Both the position numbers and the translations under genes were made by a program. From Neospora caninum Liverpool (Eukaryota; Apicomplexa; Conoidasida; Eucoccidiorida; Sarcocystidae): DNA of 64,000 bases. The stretch covers positions 1,178,001 to 1,242,000 of the forward strand of contig NC_018388.1 in assembly GCF_000208865.1 (NCBI RefSeq), in the 5' to 3' direction. The notes under the pieces were generated by a model. That model saw only the letters and a list, made by a program, of their open reading frames with translations. It had not been told where the DNA came from and made no database searches. Of this stretch, positions 39,801 through 51,522 are shown one piece after another; the stretch's first letter is position 1; each line of letters opens with the position of its first letter.

Positions 39801-40493
39801 CAAGACAAAGGCCCGAGGGAAGAGCGGGCCTCTCTTCAACTTCAACGTCCGCGAAGATGTGCGAATGACAAACGACAGCCGCGTGGAGAAGGAAGACTCG
39901 CACGCAGGCAAAGTTGTTGAGAGAAAGTGGTTCGAACGCAACAAGCACATCTTTCCTGCTTCCAGATGGGAGGTGGTAAGCTGGGACAAGCCTGTGTCGT
40001 TTTTCTGTGTGCCGTGTCGCTCTCTCTCTTCTCGCCAGCGACCTCTCTCTCGTTCATTCTTGCGGGCAGCATTCGGGGTATCGTTTTCCTGCTTCCCTGG
40101 TGGTGATGCCCTGTAACGTTCTCCGTCGTACTGTAGGTCTTGAGCGTACTCTGTTCCGTTCGATTGTTCGTCCTTTCGTCTCCGCCTTCACTGTAGTTTT
40201 TGTGGCGTTCGGCTGTATGTCGCTTTTCTCGCCACTCTGTCGCAGTCTCGTCCTTGAGCTTCCTTTTCTGATCACACCTTCCGGTGGGGTTTAGAGCCAG
40301 CAGAATGTCTTTGGCATTTTGCCGCTGCGGTTGCCCTTTCTGCCGCCGTGGAATCTCGGCAGTCTGCTTTCGCTGTTGTTTTGTTTTTCTTCAGTTTAAC
40401 CCCAACAAGACATACGACACCTACACCGTCCACGGAGGCGTCCACAAGTGGAAGGGCGTCTCAAACAGTGAAATACGCGATGCTGTCATTTGA
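36870..40493 (+). CDS. XAP5 (FAM50) domain protein
   Basis: Six exons join in phase: 36870-37171, 37689-38208, 38583-38664, 39001-39194, 39778-39975, 40395-40493 (464 residues). The N-terminus ([20 protein letters not shown], then [20 protein letters not shown]) matches the XAP5 coiled-coil start. The C-terminal half carries the diagnostic core: [65 protein letters not shown] and HIFPASRWE. Between them is a highly charged Glu/Lys/Arg linker from exon 2. XAP5/FAM50 proteins are conserved nuclear proteins linked to splicing and gene expression; nuclear location here is by family. The model spans the full family length and ends with a short lineage-specific tail. The sites seen are canonical (GTAAGT, GTACGT, TTTTTTTAG), so confidence is high. 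Confidence 0.93.
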
Positions 40494-40813
40494 AAGACGA
40501 CGACTCCAGCGGAGGGGAGAAGCAGACAACATCGCCCTGTCCCCTTATTCTTGTCTTTTCTCTTCAGTTTACAGACTCAGAAAAAGAAAAAGACAGCAGC
40601 GTCTCTCTTCTCTTCTTCAGAGAGTATCGCAGGCCTATACCCACACGCGTATACGTATACGTACACATATTTATATCAGGGCATACATCTTCACATCTAT
40701 TTTTTCAAATATATGTGTCTACGTGTACCTATATGTGTGTACTTGGGTTAACTGGATTTAACAAAATCTGTCTGCACGCGCACGTGATTGTCCTGTCTGT
40801 GTCAGTCGCCAGT

Positions 40814-42985
40814 CATGGCCACCTTAGGTGTCTCAGTTCTTCCTGAAAGCAGCTGGGTGAGGAGGAAGGTATATATGTCTTTGTATAAACCGAGACGCTT
40901 TCTGTTTCCCTCAACAGGCTGGCTCCTAGGCTGGCATGGAATTCTCTTTCTTGCTCTTGACCAAAAATACTATCCTTTGAAACGTGAGTTCGTATACGAG
41001 GAGGTGACCGCTGAGAACGTCTGGTTCTATTTGGCAGATGGCAGTGAAGGAGAAGCCAGTGAAAGGCATGTGCGTGTTCGGGTGGTTCCGTCGTCAAAAA
41101 CCAGAGATCTAATGAAAGGGCCTTATTGCACGCATGTAAGGTTGGTGTCCTGGAGAAACGTGTCCCCAAAATCCTGGTAAACGGGTTTACAGATGCCACG
41201 CACCTACCGTAGGATACGCCCAGCGTTGCACAACAAATAAATATATAAAGAAAGTCACATCTACCGTAGGTACACCGATGCATGCAGATGCACCTGGTAA
41301 CCTACGAAAAACTTGCACTATTTGAACATAAGGGAACTAAAAAGCCGCACGGTGCGTCAGCGAGGTCACTTTTTCTCGGTGCGTTGGAATTCGATCTGGG
41401 ACAAGAACTCGAGTCTTCTTAGTAACCCAGCTAACACAGTTGTATCCGCCGTTCGCTGTCGGTTGCAGAAAGGCCAGACTCTATACCGTGCCCGAAGTAC
41501 CACGAAGAGGAAGAAAAAAGTGAAGGACACGGCGCAGGAGCGACTAACGAAGAGACAGCCAAGTGTAAACGAGTGCTAAACAGGCCTGACCCGTGTGGGG
41601 TTACCTCTTTCCGGCCTGATTTCAGCAGCAATCGAGCAGATGTACGAGAGCGAGACAGGAAGAGCCGAGGCGAAAAGAGGAAATTAGAGGGAGGCTCGAA
41701 GTGTTTACCACTTCTAATCTTCCTGGTTCCTTTGCTTTTTTGTCGGTAATACCAAATGAAGCATGGAGCAGGCAGAGACCGGTGCGGCCCAAATGGAGCG
41801 GCTTCTCCCAATCGTGTACGCCTGCCTGAAAGTCTACGCACACGATACAACTTTTGAGACGTGTTGCTGTCGGCAGCGCCGGGCATCAGATCACGTCTAC
41901 GGACTGGAGCGGCAGCGGCCTCGGGGGTGCCGGACAAGAGCAAAGCGATCAAAGAGGTGTTACGGAGTGCCTCCAAACAGCCCTGGATGGCTGTGGAGTG
42001 TCCGGGACGAGCTAACGGAAACAGCGCGATCGGGCTCCGGCCGCAAAACCACTCGGCACGCGTGGAGTGTCTCTGATTCCAGACCGTTATGGTAGTCACA
42101 AGACGCCAGGGTGGCAAGCGCAGGCAAGTAGGCCATTCTGTAGCTGCCAATCGGAGCTACCGAGAGATGGCCATGAAGCATGGCTCGAAAGCGGCCGAAC
42201 GAATCGTTCACCGAATGAACTCTCCTGAGTGGACTCTCACGGTCGAGTTTGTGAAATGTCCGAGTCGCTTTTATGCGCGCCGTACGCATTTAGACTACCA
42301 TGTGCGGGGAGGGTTTTTGCCAGCATTTGCGGGACTTTATGTCAGTGGTATATTAATCGTCGACTACAGCCAGCGTTTCCTCAAGTCCTGTGTTTCCCTC
42401 TTGACAACTTGCTTGTCCTTGTCATTCGCAGAGCTACCATTGCAAACAGTCCGTTGCCGTTTCTACGCCTCTACTCCCTGCTGAGGCCCAGTCTTCTTCT
42501 CCAAAGAGAAACGACTCTGATGAAGGCGATACATTCGGGGGTGAATGACGATCCGAAAAACCGTCGCTTCGTTGGGTGTTTGGTGATTCGTCATTTCCAG
42601 TCATTTCTGGGGGCTCGGTTTCACCGTCCATGTCGATCAGATGCGCTCTGCTGTCGCTCACCTGAAAAACCAAACACGCGTCTGTGACAAAAAAGTTGCT
42701 GAAACCGGACGGCAAGCTGTCCGGTGTCGACAGCGCACGGCGCTGCCGCCTCAACTGCACCAGTCCCCTTTCGACGCTGTGAAACCGATGGCGAGAGGGC
42801 CTTTACGTGGCGGTGCCGTGTCACTCACCAAAAGACTCGAGGTCGGCAAGAGATTGGAAGAACTACAGACTAGGCTTGGTTCGAGCGGCTGTAGTCTCTC
42901 CGTGCACTTAAGTGCTTTTACTGGACCAAGCACAGGCCTGCGCGGAGCCTTCACGCGTTCTACCGGAGGACTTTCACGTTGTTAA
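40814..42985 (+). CDS. Possible multi-exon gene of unknown function (blocks unresolved)
   Basis: Several stretches read like coding sequence on the + strand but I cannot join them all. Block a, 40918-41135, encodes KYYPLKREFVYEEVTAENVW and ends at a strong CAT|GTAAGG donor. Block b, from 41469, joins block a in phase 0 (KGQTLYRARSTTKRKKK), while another frame of the same stretch is open to 41750 and very charged. Block c, 41879-42070, is open in two frames. Block d, 42113-42290, reads SYREMAMKHGSKAAERIVHR. Block e, from 42432, reads SYHCKQSVAVSTPLLPAEAQ and stops at 42546. Block f, 42641-42985, starts MRSAVAHLKNQTRV. In-frame stops separate c from d and e from its continuation. Either introns of about 60 bases are present, or this is a decayed gene. 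No family is recognised. Confidence 0.3.
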
Positions 42986-44308
42986 TCTGCCACGCTTAGA
43001 CTTCCGTCTTCCCGAACACGGCAACATCTGCATACAGGCCGACATGCTTGGCAGGACACCCCCTCCAGGGCCATCCTAAACACGTGCATGTGCGTCTGCA
43101 TATACGTATGCATATATATATATATATATGTACATACATGACTCACTATGGCGGTTTACAGTGGCACTGCGCTTCAAGATAATGCCGAAGGAAGGGCGTC
43201 CTGTTACTGCGATCTTTGTCGTCTACACTCCCGGTCTTTTGTTGGAACAGGAGATCTTTCTGCCTTCAGTACGGGATGTTTGGGGGCTCAGCCGTCTCGG
43301 CAAGGAGGGGATGGTGACCTGTTCCCAGTATACTGCTGGAACAACGCGGTAAATGTCTCATGATTGCGTACTTAATTCCATACGTGCATTGTAAGCGTGG
43401 GTGGCCTCTGCGTGAATGCACGAGCAACTCGTTACCATCTATGGAAGAAGCTGGGAATTTTCCTTTTCGCATATGAGCCTCTCCAATCGCACCAGAGGCC
43501 GTGGAGTGCCCACCGGCAAACGGCGAGTTCGAAACGATGCATTGCTCCATTTTTGTGGAGTGCCTGTCGCTGACTACCCAGCCTCGTCAGTGTGTGTTTG
43601 ACAAATTCCAACTCGACCGGTCTCACAAACGGTCAACTCGAGGTACTGACGAAGCCTGAGAGATCCACTTGCTACACGCGTGGCGCTGGTATTGACTCTC
43701 AAGTTTAGGGTTTGTCACACCAACCAGCAGTATGGGCACAAGCTAACTGCCGCATGATTCTCTCTGCTCGTGTACAGGTATGTGCGCACATTAAATGTAC
43801 GGACCGACATGCGCTGCTGAACTGAAGTGCCGGTGGAAACTGACCACCTGAACGTCTGTTAGCTCTTCGCTGAGTTTTGAGTCGGCGGTCGCCACGCTAG
43901 ACTGCTCTGTCGCCTTTGGCTAGAAGACAAGAAACGATTCAGGAAACATGTCGCGGAAACGACTCTACCATTCACTTAGCACGGGACCGCACGCCCCAAG
44001 CGTCGCGAACTAAGACCAAGGATTTAGGCGAACACTTCAGAAGGCCTGAACCCGATCCTCGGTGTTGCTTGGTCGCAGCCATACGCTGCCGCTCACTCTC
44101 TGGTCTGTGTCATCCTTAAAAAGAGAAACTCACGGTGTCTACGCTCCTCCCTGACCTCAGCCTGATGGGCAGAACACCTCTGTTATCCGATGAAAAACGG
44201 GACTTAAAAAAACAAGGTTTAGGAAGATGTCTCGACACCAGAAGGGTAATACTTGAAGTGCTGCCCAGACATAGGTATCCCACCCGACAGTAATAGCAGT
44301 TCGCGGCG
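42986..44308. other. Spacer between unresolved + strand blocks and the dehydrogenase 3' end
   Basis: A short (TA)n tract lies at about 43108-43129. Small open frames follow at 43128-43352 and 43416-43601 on the + strand, one with a CYCDLC cysteine cluster. They may be further exons of the unresolved gene or 3' UTR. Nothing else is recognisable. Confidence 0.4.
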
Positions 44309-45201
44309 TCAACGTACACAGCGTGGCCGAAACGAGTTCCCGAGCGATTGTCTCTGGCCTTGACGCCACGGCGCGCAGACGGCCTGCAGAATTGAAAAGG
44401 CAGCCGCAAAAGAAACGAAGTCTTGTTTTCTTTTCTTCGGCGTTGTCTTGCCCGGCTTCTTTTCCTGTGCGTCACCCTGCGGCCGTCTACCCGCACCGCC
44501 TTCGCGTCCCCTGACTGGAACACAGGACAATGCGAACCGGGAGAGTTATGGATTTGCTAATTCATCTCTGCGCGTTGGGCGCAGTACAGCAAACCGTCGC
44601 TGAATGAACCGCGCTCTCGGGCGCTTCACTTGAGACAAACAGAGGCAACAGAGATCACCTCCCCGCTCACCGCGGAAAGCAGCAAAGCGTGCGTTCCGAC
44701 CCACAGGCATGCCCGGACTTCACTTACTGCATTGGGCGACAAACAGGCGCTCTCTAGCGCCGTGGACAGGCCTGTCTCCGCAGGTGGCAGCCTCTCGTTC
44801 CGTCTGTTCTTCGCGTGGCTCTTCAGAGCCCCGCCGCTTGGCCGTCGCCGAGACAGATCTCAAGAGAGCCGAAGACTCCGCAGAAGACGACGAGCGAGAA
44901 AAGGAAGAAACAAGGAGCGAAGAAAGAGAAGCCAGTAGAGAGGAAGAACAAGGCGGCGAAGCCTGTCCAACTGAGGAGCTTCGGGGGCGCATGCGTGACA
45001 GGGCCTTGTCGAACAGAGGGGTCCGTGTTGCTCCCGGCTCTGAAACACACAGACCAGGAGTGAGACGTTTTTCGCACTTTACAGAAAACGAAAGAGCCTT
45101 CCGAGACTAGATGGAACTGAACTGCGCCACTCGTCTTTCCCACATTCCTAGACGCGTCGAGAGGGAAAATCACCTACTCCATCCTACACAGAATCAGGCA
45201 A

Positions 45202-45243
<42 letters not shown>

Positions 45244-47851
45244 TGCTATATTACCGATACACAGGCAGATACGTATATGCACAAATTGCATACCCGGCGT
45301 AAATCTAGATATACATATATGTATATATAAATGTTTAAACAGAAGTTCTTCCCACGTGTTTGGAACCAAGATCGACACGGACGGTCACCTCCCCATCTGC
45401 GACGCGAACACGCGTTTCCGTCTCGAAGAGCATAAGCCTTTTCGAGTTTCGAAAGAAACTGAAAACACTTTTTCGCGTACCGGCGAGAACGACGTGGACT
45501 CCGCTTTCTCTCAGGTCGCTCCGAGCCCCTTCCGCGAGCAGCCGAACACCAGCCTTGGAGGCGCAGTACGCCGTCTGTGCGGGGGCGGAGAGGCGGCCGA
45601 GAATGCTGCCGACAAAGACGACGCGACTGCTCAGCGGCGGGAGAAATCGGGTTCGAAGTGCATGCGACACGCGGGCCGCGAAGAGCGAAAAGATTGACGA
45701 AGGAGTCCCCGAGCCTACGGAAGCTGGCGGCGTTGAGCGAGAGTCAGACGAGGCAACAGAAAGGTTGAACGCCTGCAGGAGAGGCAAGAAGGCTTGTAAG
45801 ACCCGGACAGATCCAAGGAGGTTGACGTCGAGGAGACGCGTCCACACCAACTCAGACTCCGCCATATCCTGAAGATCGCAAAACCCAAAAAACGAAAACG
45901 CCGTGAGACGAAAACGCTTCGGATTCACCCATGGTGTCTGTTCTCAGCCTCCGAGCGTCTTGCCGCTGAGTCGCTCACAACGGGCTGCCCAGTTGTTTCA
46001 CTGCACGTGGATAAAAAAAGGTGCGCCTAGTTTGAATAGACGCAGACGCGTGGATAGAGTCAGCGTAAGCATATATACAGATAGGACCAATACACCTACG
46101 CCCCACAGTGGCGGAGACGGGATTCTCTTTTTTTCGACACGCGAGTGGGGGAGACAGGAGCAAACGCAGCTGTGTGCGCTGCCGGCTCTTTGCATAAACA
46201 TCTGTTACCCATTATTTGCGTACTCCCATAGTCGAAAGAGTCTTGGGGTGACCCCGAGATGAACTTGGTTACCACTCTGGCTTCACACCTGCTCATTTCC
46301 ACTCTGCGTACGTGACCGTACACTGTGTAGAGAAAGGTGTCTGTTCGGTTTCATACCTAGGTTGGTGTCTATAATCCTGCACATGTCTGTACGTGTCAAC
46401 GCGTAATGTAGGCTGCCACTCTATGTACCAAAAAGCATATCTGCGTGAGTGCAGGTGTACGAACGTGTGTGTATTTGCGCCTACATATATGTGGAAACAT
46501 GTACATATGTATACATATATACATATTCCTCGAGAGAAAGACTCGCCTGGGGACTCTGATTTTGAATAAAATTCCAGTCCCAGACGCCGGCGCAATTCAC
46601 GACAGCGTAGAGCCCCGGAATGTCGTTTTCCCTCAGGAAGCGTGCCGCGGCAAAAGCCGCTTGCGAGACATCCGCGGATTGCGTTACGTCCACGGGGAGG
46701 AGGAGGAGACGGGAGGGGCGAGCTGAAGAAGCGGAGCCAGAAGGGCGAGAGGGCGCCGACACGGGGGATGCCTCGCCAGTGCCATCCGCGCCACGGAGGA
46801 GCGGGTTTGACGGCGGAGAGGCGCGTCTGGAGGCAAGGGTCAAGCCGCCGTCGCGCGGAGCCTTCTCTGCATGTGGAGTCTCCTCGGCAGTCTCTGCTCC
46901 CTCGCGCTCCTTCACGGGCAGTTCTCGCGTCGTCCCCGCAGATACCACCCCGGCTGTCTTCATCGCCTCGTCCCCCCCGTCGCCCGCTTCGCACTTCATG
47001 CCGTCTCCTGCGTCGCCTTTCTCTTTGACTGCCGCAGCACATGCTTCTCCGCCAGTTCCTCCTCGCCTGGTCTCCGCCCTGTCTTCGGGCCTCCGCCAAC
47101 GTGTCTCGCCTTGCTGATGATCGACTTCGGTCTCGCGTTTCTCGCGTTCACCTGCAGCTTCTTCGCCGATCGCGTCCCCGTGCCTCGCCTCGGCCTCGTT
47201 CTCGGCGCCATCTTTTTTTTTCTCCCGGTCCTGCGTGATTTTCTGTCTTTCCTGCAACTTCCCCTCGCCACAGCGTGGCGCAGGCACTCCTTCATCTCCC
47301 CCGTGGATTTCTCCGAATATAAGCCGAGACTCCTCTGTGTGCAGGTGCGTGCCAATGACGAAGAAGTCGAGGGCGAGAAGCAGGCGCGCGATTTGCAAAC
47401 CAATGCCTGAGGAAGCGCCTGTGACAAACACGGCGAGTTTTCTGTCCCGGGCTCTTGCCTGCTCTATCCAGGACTTGAAAACGAGCAGGATGAACGCGAG
47501 GCTGCGGAGAACGGAAATGCCCAGCACCAAGCGAAGAGAAAACGAGGATAGATGCCAATGGGCGGGAATCAGGTCCGTCCACGCTCGGCTGCTGTCGACC
47601 GCGGAAACGAACGAGGCACGACCGACGGCGAGAAGGGAGAGTGCCCAGAGGCCTGTTTCCGCGCCTTTACCCACGGCGAGAAAAAGAACGAAGGCGCTGT
47701 GTTTCGTGAACAGCGAGATACCGGACAGGAGGCAGGTTCGGCGTTCTTGGACGAACAGCCGTCGCCGCAGGGCGAGCGAGGGCAAGAGGGTTGACGCCGA
47801 ACGCAAAAAGACACTCCACGAGAGAGACAAACACACGAGTGAGAGCACCAT
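44309..47851 (-). CDS. Membrane-anchored short-chain dehydrogenase/reductase with low-complexity insertion
   Basis: Four exons on the minus strand join in phase: 47851-46523, 45868-45481, 45039-44728, 44514-44309 (744 residues). The Rossmann nucleotide motif is TGASSGIG (144-151). The acidic strand residue lies in VDVTQ, and NCAG (419-422) and Asn459 in DVNLLG follow. The catalytic set is Ser531, Tyr544 and Lys548 in YCASK, followed by AEPGATRTPLFDKAL. These are classical SDR features of the retinol/17-beta-hydroxysteroid dehydrogenase type, implying NAD(P)-dependent oxidoreduction of a lipophilic alcohol or ketone. The substrate is not predictable. Hydrophobic segments before the fold (about residues 1-28, 50-80 and 103-127) suggest membrane or ER anchoring. 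About 195 charged Glu/Gly/Arg residues (185-380) interrupt the fold, and a basic tail is added. The first donor (TAT|GTATAT) is weak but phase-correct. Confidence 0.85.
45204..45242. repeat. (TA)n microsatellite
   Basis: About 38 bases of alternating TA within the dehydrogenase intron between 45039 and 45481. Confidence 0.95.
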
Positions 47852-49013
47852 GACGAAATTCGCGAGGCAAAAACGGCACGGGCTCTTGACAAAAAGGAAG
47901 CGCGTTGCTTGGAAACAGATCTACAAAGTGTGTCTCCGATGACAGACAAAAAGGCCAGCTAACGATGCAAACGGCATCTGCATAGGCACCTGTAAAAATG
48001 TTGGTGTTTCGTGCACACACGCACCTCTACATGGGCACAAAAATGCGCATATGCGTTCTCGCCAAAGATACACAAATCCATATTTCAAGATGATGTGTAC
48101 TGCCTTTCGTGAAGGTGCGTGGCTTTCCTAGCGATCGACTGTGTATATACAGGTGGGTGTACACGATTGCATGCATGAGCCGTGGTTTGACAGAAAAGAT
48201 CCAAAACGCCTTCGCGTTCACTCGCAACATGAGACGACTTCTAAGAGGGAAGAAGACTTTCTTTTTCGTCTGAGAAATCCTCGCGTAATCTTCCCTTCTT
48301 CCCCTCTCAGTTCCGCCATCGGTCCTGCTTTTCGCATTGCATGCGCATGCAAACGGCCGGCGGCGCTGCTCGGTCAAACGCGCGCTTCGCTGGCAGGCAG
48401 AAAGGCGCTTGTTTCTGCAGTCATTGCATTCAGCCGGGACATGCGAGAAATCCTGAATGTCTCTGATCGCCAACGGATCTTCTGTGCTTTTCCTGAAACC
48501 CTCGCACGAAGGTGGTGTGTGGAATCTCTGTGGTTCGCGCCGGGCGAGCGCGGTGCTAGGTCTTCGCCTCTAGGCATGCACGCAACCGCCAAAAGTAAAC
48601 AGAGAGATGTGAAAACACGGAGACATCCACATTTCCTGGAAAGAAACCACATGTATCAGATTATTCCCACAACACTTGCTTCCGCGTGACATAGCTACTT
48701 TCATGTTACACCTGTGGCGACAGGTACTTCTGCTTCTCCCTCGCCATCTATCTCTCATTCTTTCCATGTATACCAGATCTACAACATATATATACATATA
48801 TATAGATATATATTAATATGTATATGGAAAAAAGAGTGATAACAGTGGCAAGATTTCTACATTCGTCCTTTCCTATGGTCCCGCATATGTGTATCCCTCA
48901 TATAAGTGTATATACGAACATGTCGTTGGTAGACCTCTCTCTGTATATTCCAGTTTGCATCTGAATATATATGAAGAATCTGAGTCGGTTCAAAATGTCT
49001 TGAGGCTGGAACA
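47852..49013. other. Divergent spacer upstream of the dehydrogenase and the 49-kb unit
   Basis: The two flanking genes point away from each other, so promoters and 5' UTRs should lie here. It holds an AT-rich tract near 48785-48820 and several TGCATGC-like motifs (near 48170 and 48340), which recur in coccidian upstream regions. No coding exon is convincing. Confidence 0.45.
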
Positions 49014-50609
49014 ATGGAGACACCCCTTGGAACCTCCCCGGGGAGAGGCGACTTTGGTTTTTCGGCCCCATGCATGCGTTTTCAAACAGCCAGCTCCTCA
49101 CTGCTTCAATCTCTACTCGCATCTCCATCGTGGCACTTTGTCGAGAGTGGATATGTGCTGTATCCAGCCTCTTGGCCCGCATATGAAACGGAGCAGAAGC
49201 AGACGCAACTACTTGTGGCGACTCTCGAATCTGCGACGGCAGAACGGCGCGTCGCGTCCTCGCGCGGTAAGCTGCCTTCTCCCTCTCGCGTCTCTCCGCC
49301 GGGGTGTATGTACAGCAGCATGGGAAGCTCATCTCAAGAGCGAACTCCTGCGGCCTTTCTCTCTATTGGCCCGGTGACCCTAGCTTCCCAGGTTTCGCTT
49401 CCTAAACTCGAGAAGCAATGGGTCTACGGTGCGTCAACCGGAGGCCCGGTTGTGGGCGGTAGAGAATTTCCTCACAGCCGAAGCGGTCCTGTCCGTTGCT
49501 GGTTCTCGCCCTCCAGGGGCGCTTCTCTCCTGCAAGCGTCTGACTGCTTTCCCGACGCGTCTGCACTTTTCGACGCTTGTTCGCGTTCTCCTGCGCTCTC
49601 CGGGGCCTGCCTCACGGAGCCAAACCCGCGCTGTCTCCTCTTCCCTGCGGGCGCCTGTGTCTGTGTTCGATGTGGAGACGTGCGAAGCGCCGGGGTGTCT
49701 AGACAGCCGGACACGCAGCACGCTTCACCGTTGCGCCACTTTGTCTTCGTTCCCTTGATTCCCGAGAGTCTCTTGCCCATCCAGGCTTTGCTTGTTTTTC
49801 TCCGCGCCCACGGAAGAGCCACGGGGCGTCTCCTTGCGCCCGCACGTGCGAACGGAGAACCAGAGGGAGACGGAGAGGAGCCCGACGTTCAGGAAGAGAG
49901 AGAACAAGGTGGTGAAGGCCACAAAGAAACAGAGGACACCCCGAGCTGGCGAGGAAAATCTCCGTCTTCAAAACGAAGGCGTTTGACCGCCGCCTCCCCG
50001 CTTCAGCACTGCTTGGCGTCTTCACGGGCTCTTCCATTGTCCACTGCATGTGCTGTATCTTGTTCGTCTCCCTCTGCGTTTCGTTCGGGGTCTTCTGACT
50101 CTCTTTCCCTCTCTTGTCCTTCGGCGCCATGTTCTTGTCTGTCGTTCACCTCCTCTTCGGTCGCCGATTCTCTTCCGCTTCTCTCTGAGAGCTTGGAGCC
50201 GCCGTGTCTGACGCGCATGGACGCCGAGTGCCGGCTCGGTGTCGCCATTTGTTTGGGTGGGCGAGGGCGAGACGGGCGACGTATCTCAGCGGAGAGGACA
50301 AGAAACGAGGCAGAACGGGAAGCGGCCGCTGGCGGCCGAGAGGTGCGACTGCGAACTAGAGACAAAGGGGACTACGTAGAAAAACTTCTAAACTCGGTTT
50401 TGTTGCCCTTGGGGCGGAAACGAAACCGGATGCCGAGGGGGGGCAGCGATGTGTGCTTTGCTGGAGAAACAGAAAACAGTCTTATTCCACACGAGGCTGT
50501 GTCTTCGCGGAGTGAAGCCGCCCAAGCCCGGAGAGAGCGCATCCTGTACACCTTCACGTTTGCTGACTTCGACGCCCTCAGGACAAACATTTCCTTTAAA
50601 AGGCGTTGA
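49014..50609 (+). CDS. Hypothetical Ser/Arg-rich protein or 5' exon of the downstream gene
   Basis: An uninterrupted 531-codon frame opens with ATG and ends TGA. It has hydrophobic segments (HFVFVPLIPESLLPIQALLV, near 49740), an acidic Glu/Gly patch near 49860-49930, a Ser-rich run near 50030-50180, and a C-terminal stretch ILYTFTFADFDALRTNISF. A frame this long is unlikely by chance at this GC content. No family is recognised. It may be a single-exon gene, or it may continue to the exon at 53195 through an exon I could not find; I saw no good donor near its 3' end. Confidence 0.5.
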   Translation: METPLGTSPGRGDFGFSAPCMRFQTASSSLLQSLLASPSWHFVESGYVLYPASWPAYETEQKQTQLLVATLESATAERRVASSRGKLPSPSRVSPPGCMYSSMGSSSQERTPAAFLSIGPVTLASQVSLPKLEKQWVYGASTGGPVVGGREFPHSRSGPVRCWFSPSRGASLLQASDCFPDASALFDACSRSPALSGACLTEPNPRCLLFPAGACVCVRCGDVRSAGVSRQPDTQHASPLRHFVFVPLIPESLLPIQALLVFLRAHGRATGRLLAPARANGEPEGDGEEPDVQEEREQGGEGHKETEDTPSWRGKSPSSKRRRLTAASPLQHCLASSRALPLSTACAVSCSSPSAFRSGSSDSLSLSCPSAPCSCLSFTSSSVADSLPLLSESLEPPCLTRMDAECRLGVAICLGGRGRDGRRISAERTRNEAEREAAAGGREVRLRTRDKGDYVEKLLNSVLLPLGRKRNRMPRGGSDVCFAGETENSLIPHEAVSSRSEAAQARRERILYTFTFADFDALRTNISFKRR

Positions 50610-50964
50610 TAAATGTGGCACGAGCGAACTCTGGGAGGCTCCGCAAGAACGTTTCATCAATCTGTCACTCGATCGACCTTCCAAACAAAAACCCTTTGTC
50701 TCGATTTTTCCCATTTGCGCCTGTGTACGGTGCGTACACTATGTCGAAATGTATACATCTATACATTTGAATACTATCCATATGTCTGTATATACATGTA
50801 TATATATATATATATAGCGAGGGAGGGAAGCCGGTTGGAGGGATAGATGTGGCTGGCGACACGCATGGGGCAAACTAAGAAGGAAGGCCGATATATCGAT
50901 CATCCATAGTTCACGACAGCCTCATTCTGAATTCCACTGGGTTCCCTGAGGCATCTGATGGCAC

Positions 50965-50995
<31 letters not shown>

Positions 50996-51486
50996 TGGAA
51001 GTAGGTGTAGGCGTGCATGTACAAGGGTGCACTGGTGTATTTTGCAAGGATCGAGGGAGAACGCTGGCTGACGTTTTCGCGTTTGGGTTGTGGAAAAACC
51101 GCGATGGAGGCTTGATTTCTTCCCGCGATGCAGAGACGATGAAACCGGTCATCTTCGTTTGAATGATCTCGGGGCGCCGGGTTGCGTCTCGCCGCTGGCA
51201 CAACCGGCATCATGAGCACATGCACAACAGACGCTGTCTCAAAAAGGGAGACACGAGAGTTCCGTGTCTAAATCATATATAACGCATACACATAATATAC
51301 ATACGTTTCGAGAGACATTGACAGATAGATGAGTGTACCGCTCACATGGCGCTGTACGAAATGATGAAATACGGTGTCTTGTCGTTTCCCTGTGAAGGAC
51401 AACTACTCCGTGAGTCATCTACATCGGTTGTGGTGTTTTTGCTTTTCGCCGGTCGCCTCTCATCTACAACCCTAGACATATGAGCA

Positions 51487-51522
<36 letters not shown>

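Noticed and set aside
42076..42546. Selenocysteine or stop-codon readthrough in the 41-43 kb blocks
   Set aside because: Short introns or pseudogene decay explain the stops more simply, and no stem-loop of the required type is evident.
46620..47410. Plus-strand open frames opposite the dehydrogenase
   Set aside because: They overlap the Rossmann-fold exon, which has unambiguous SDR motifs on the minus strand.
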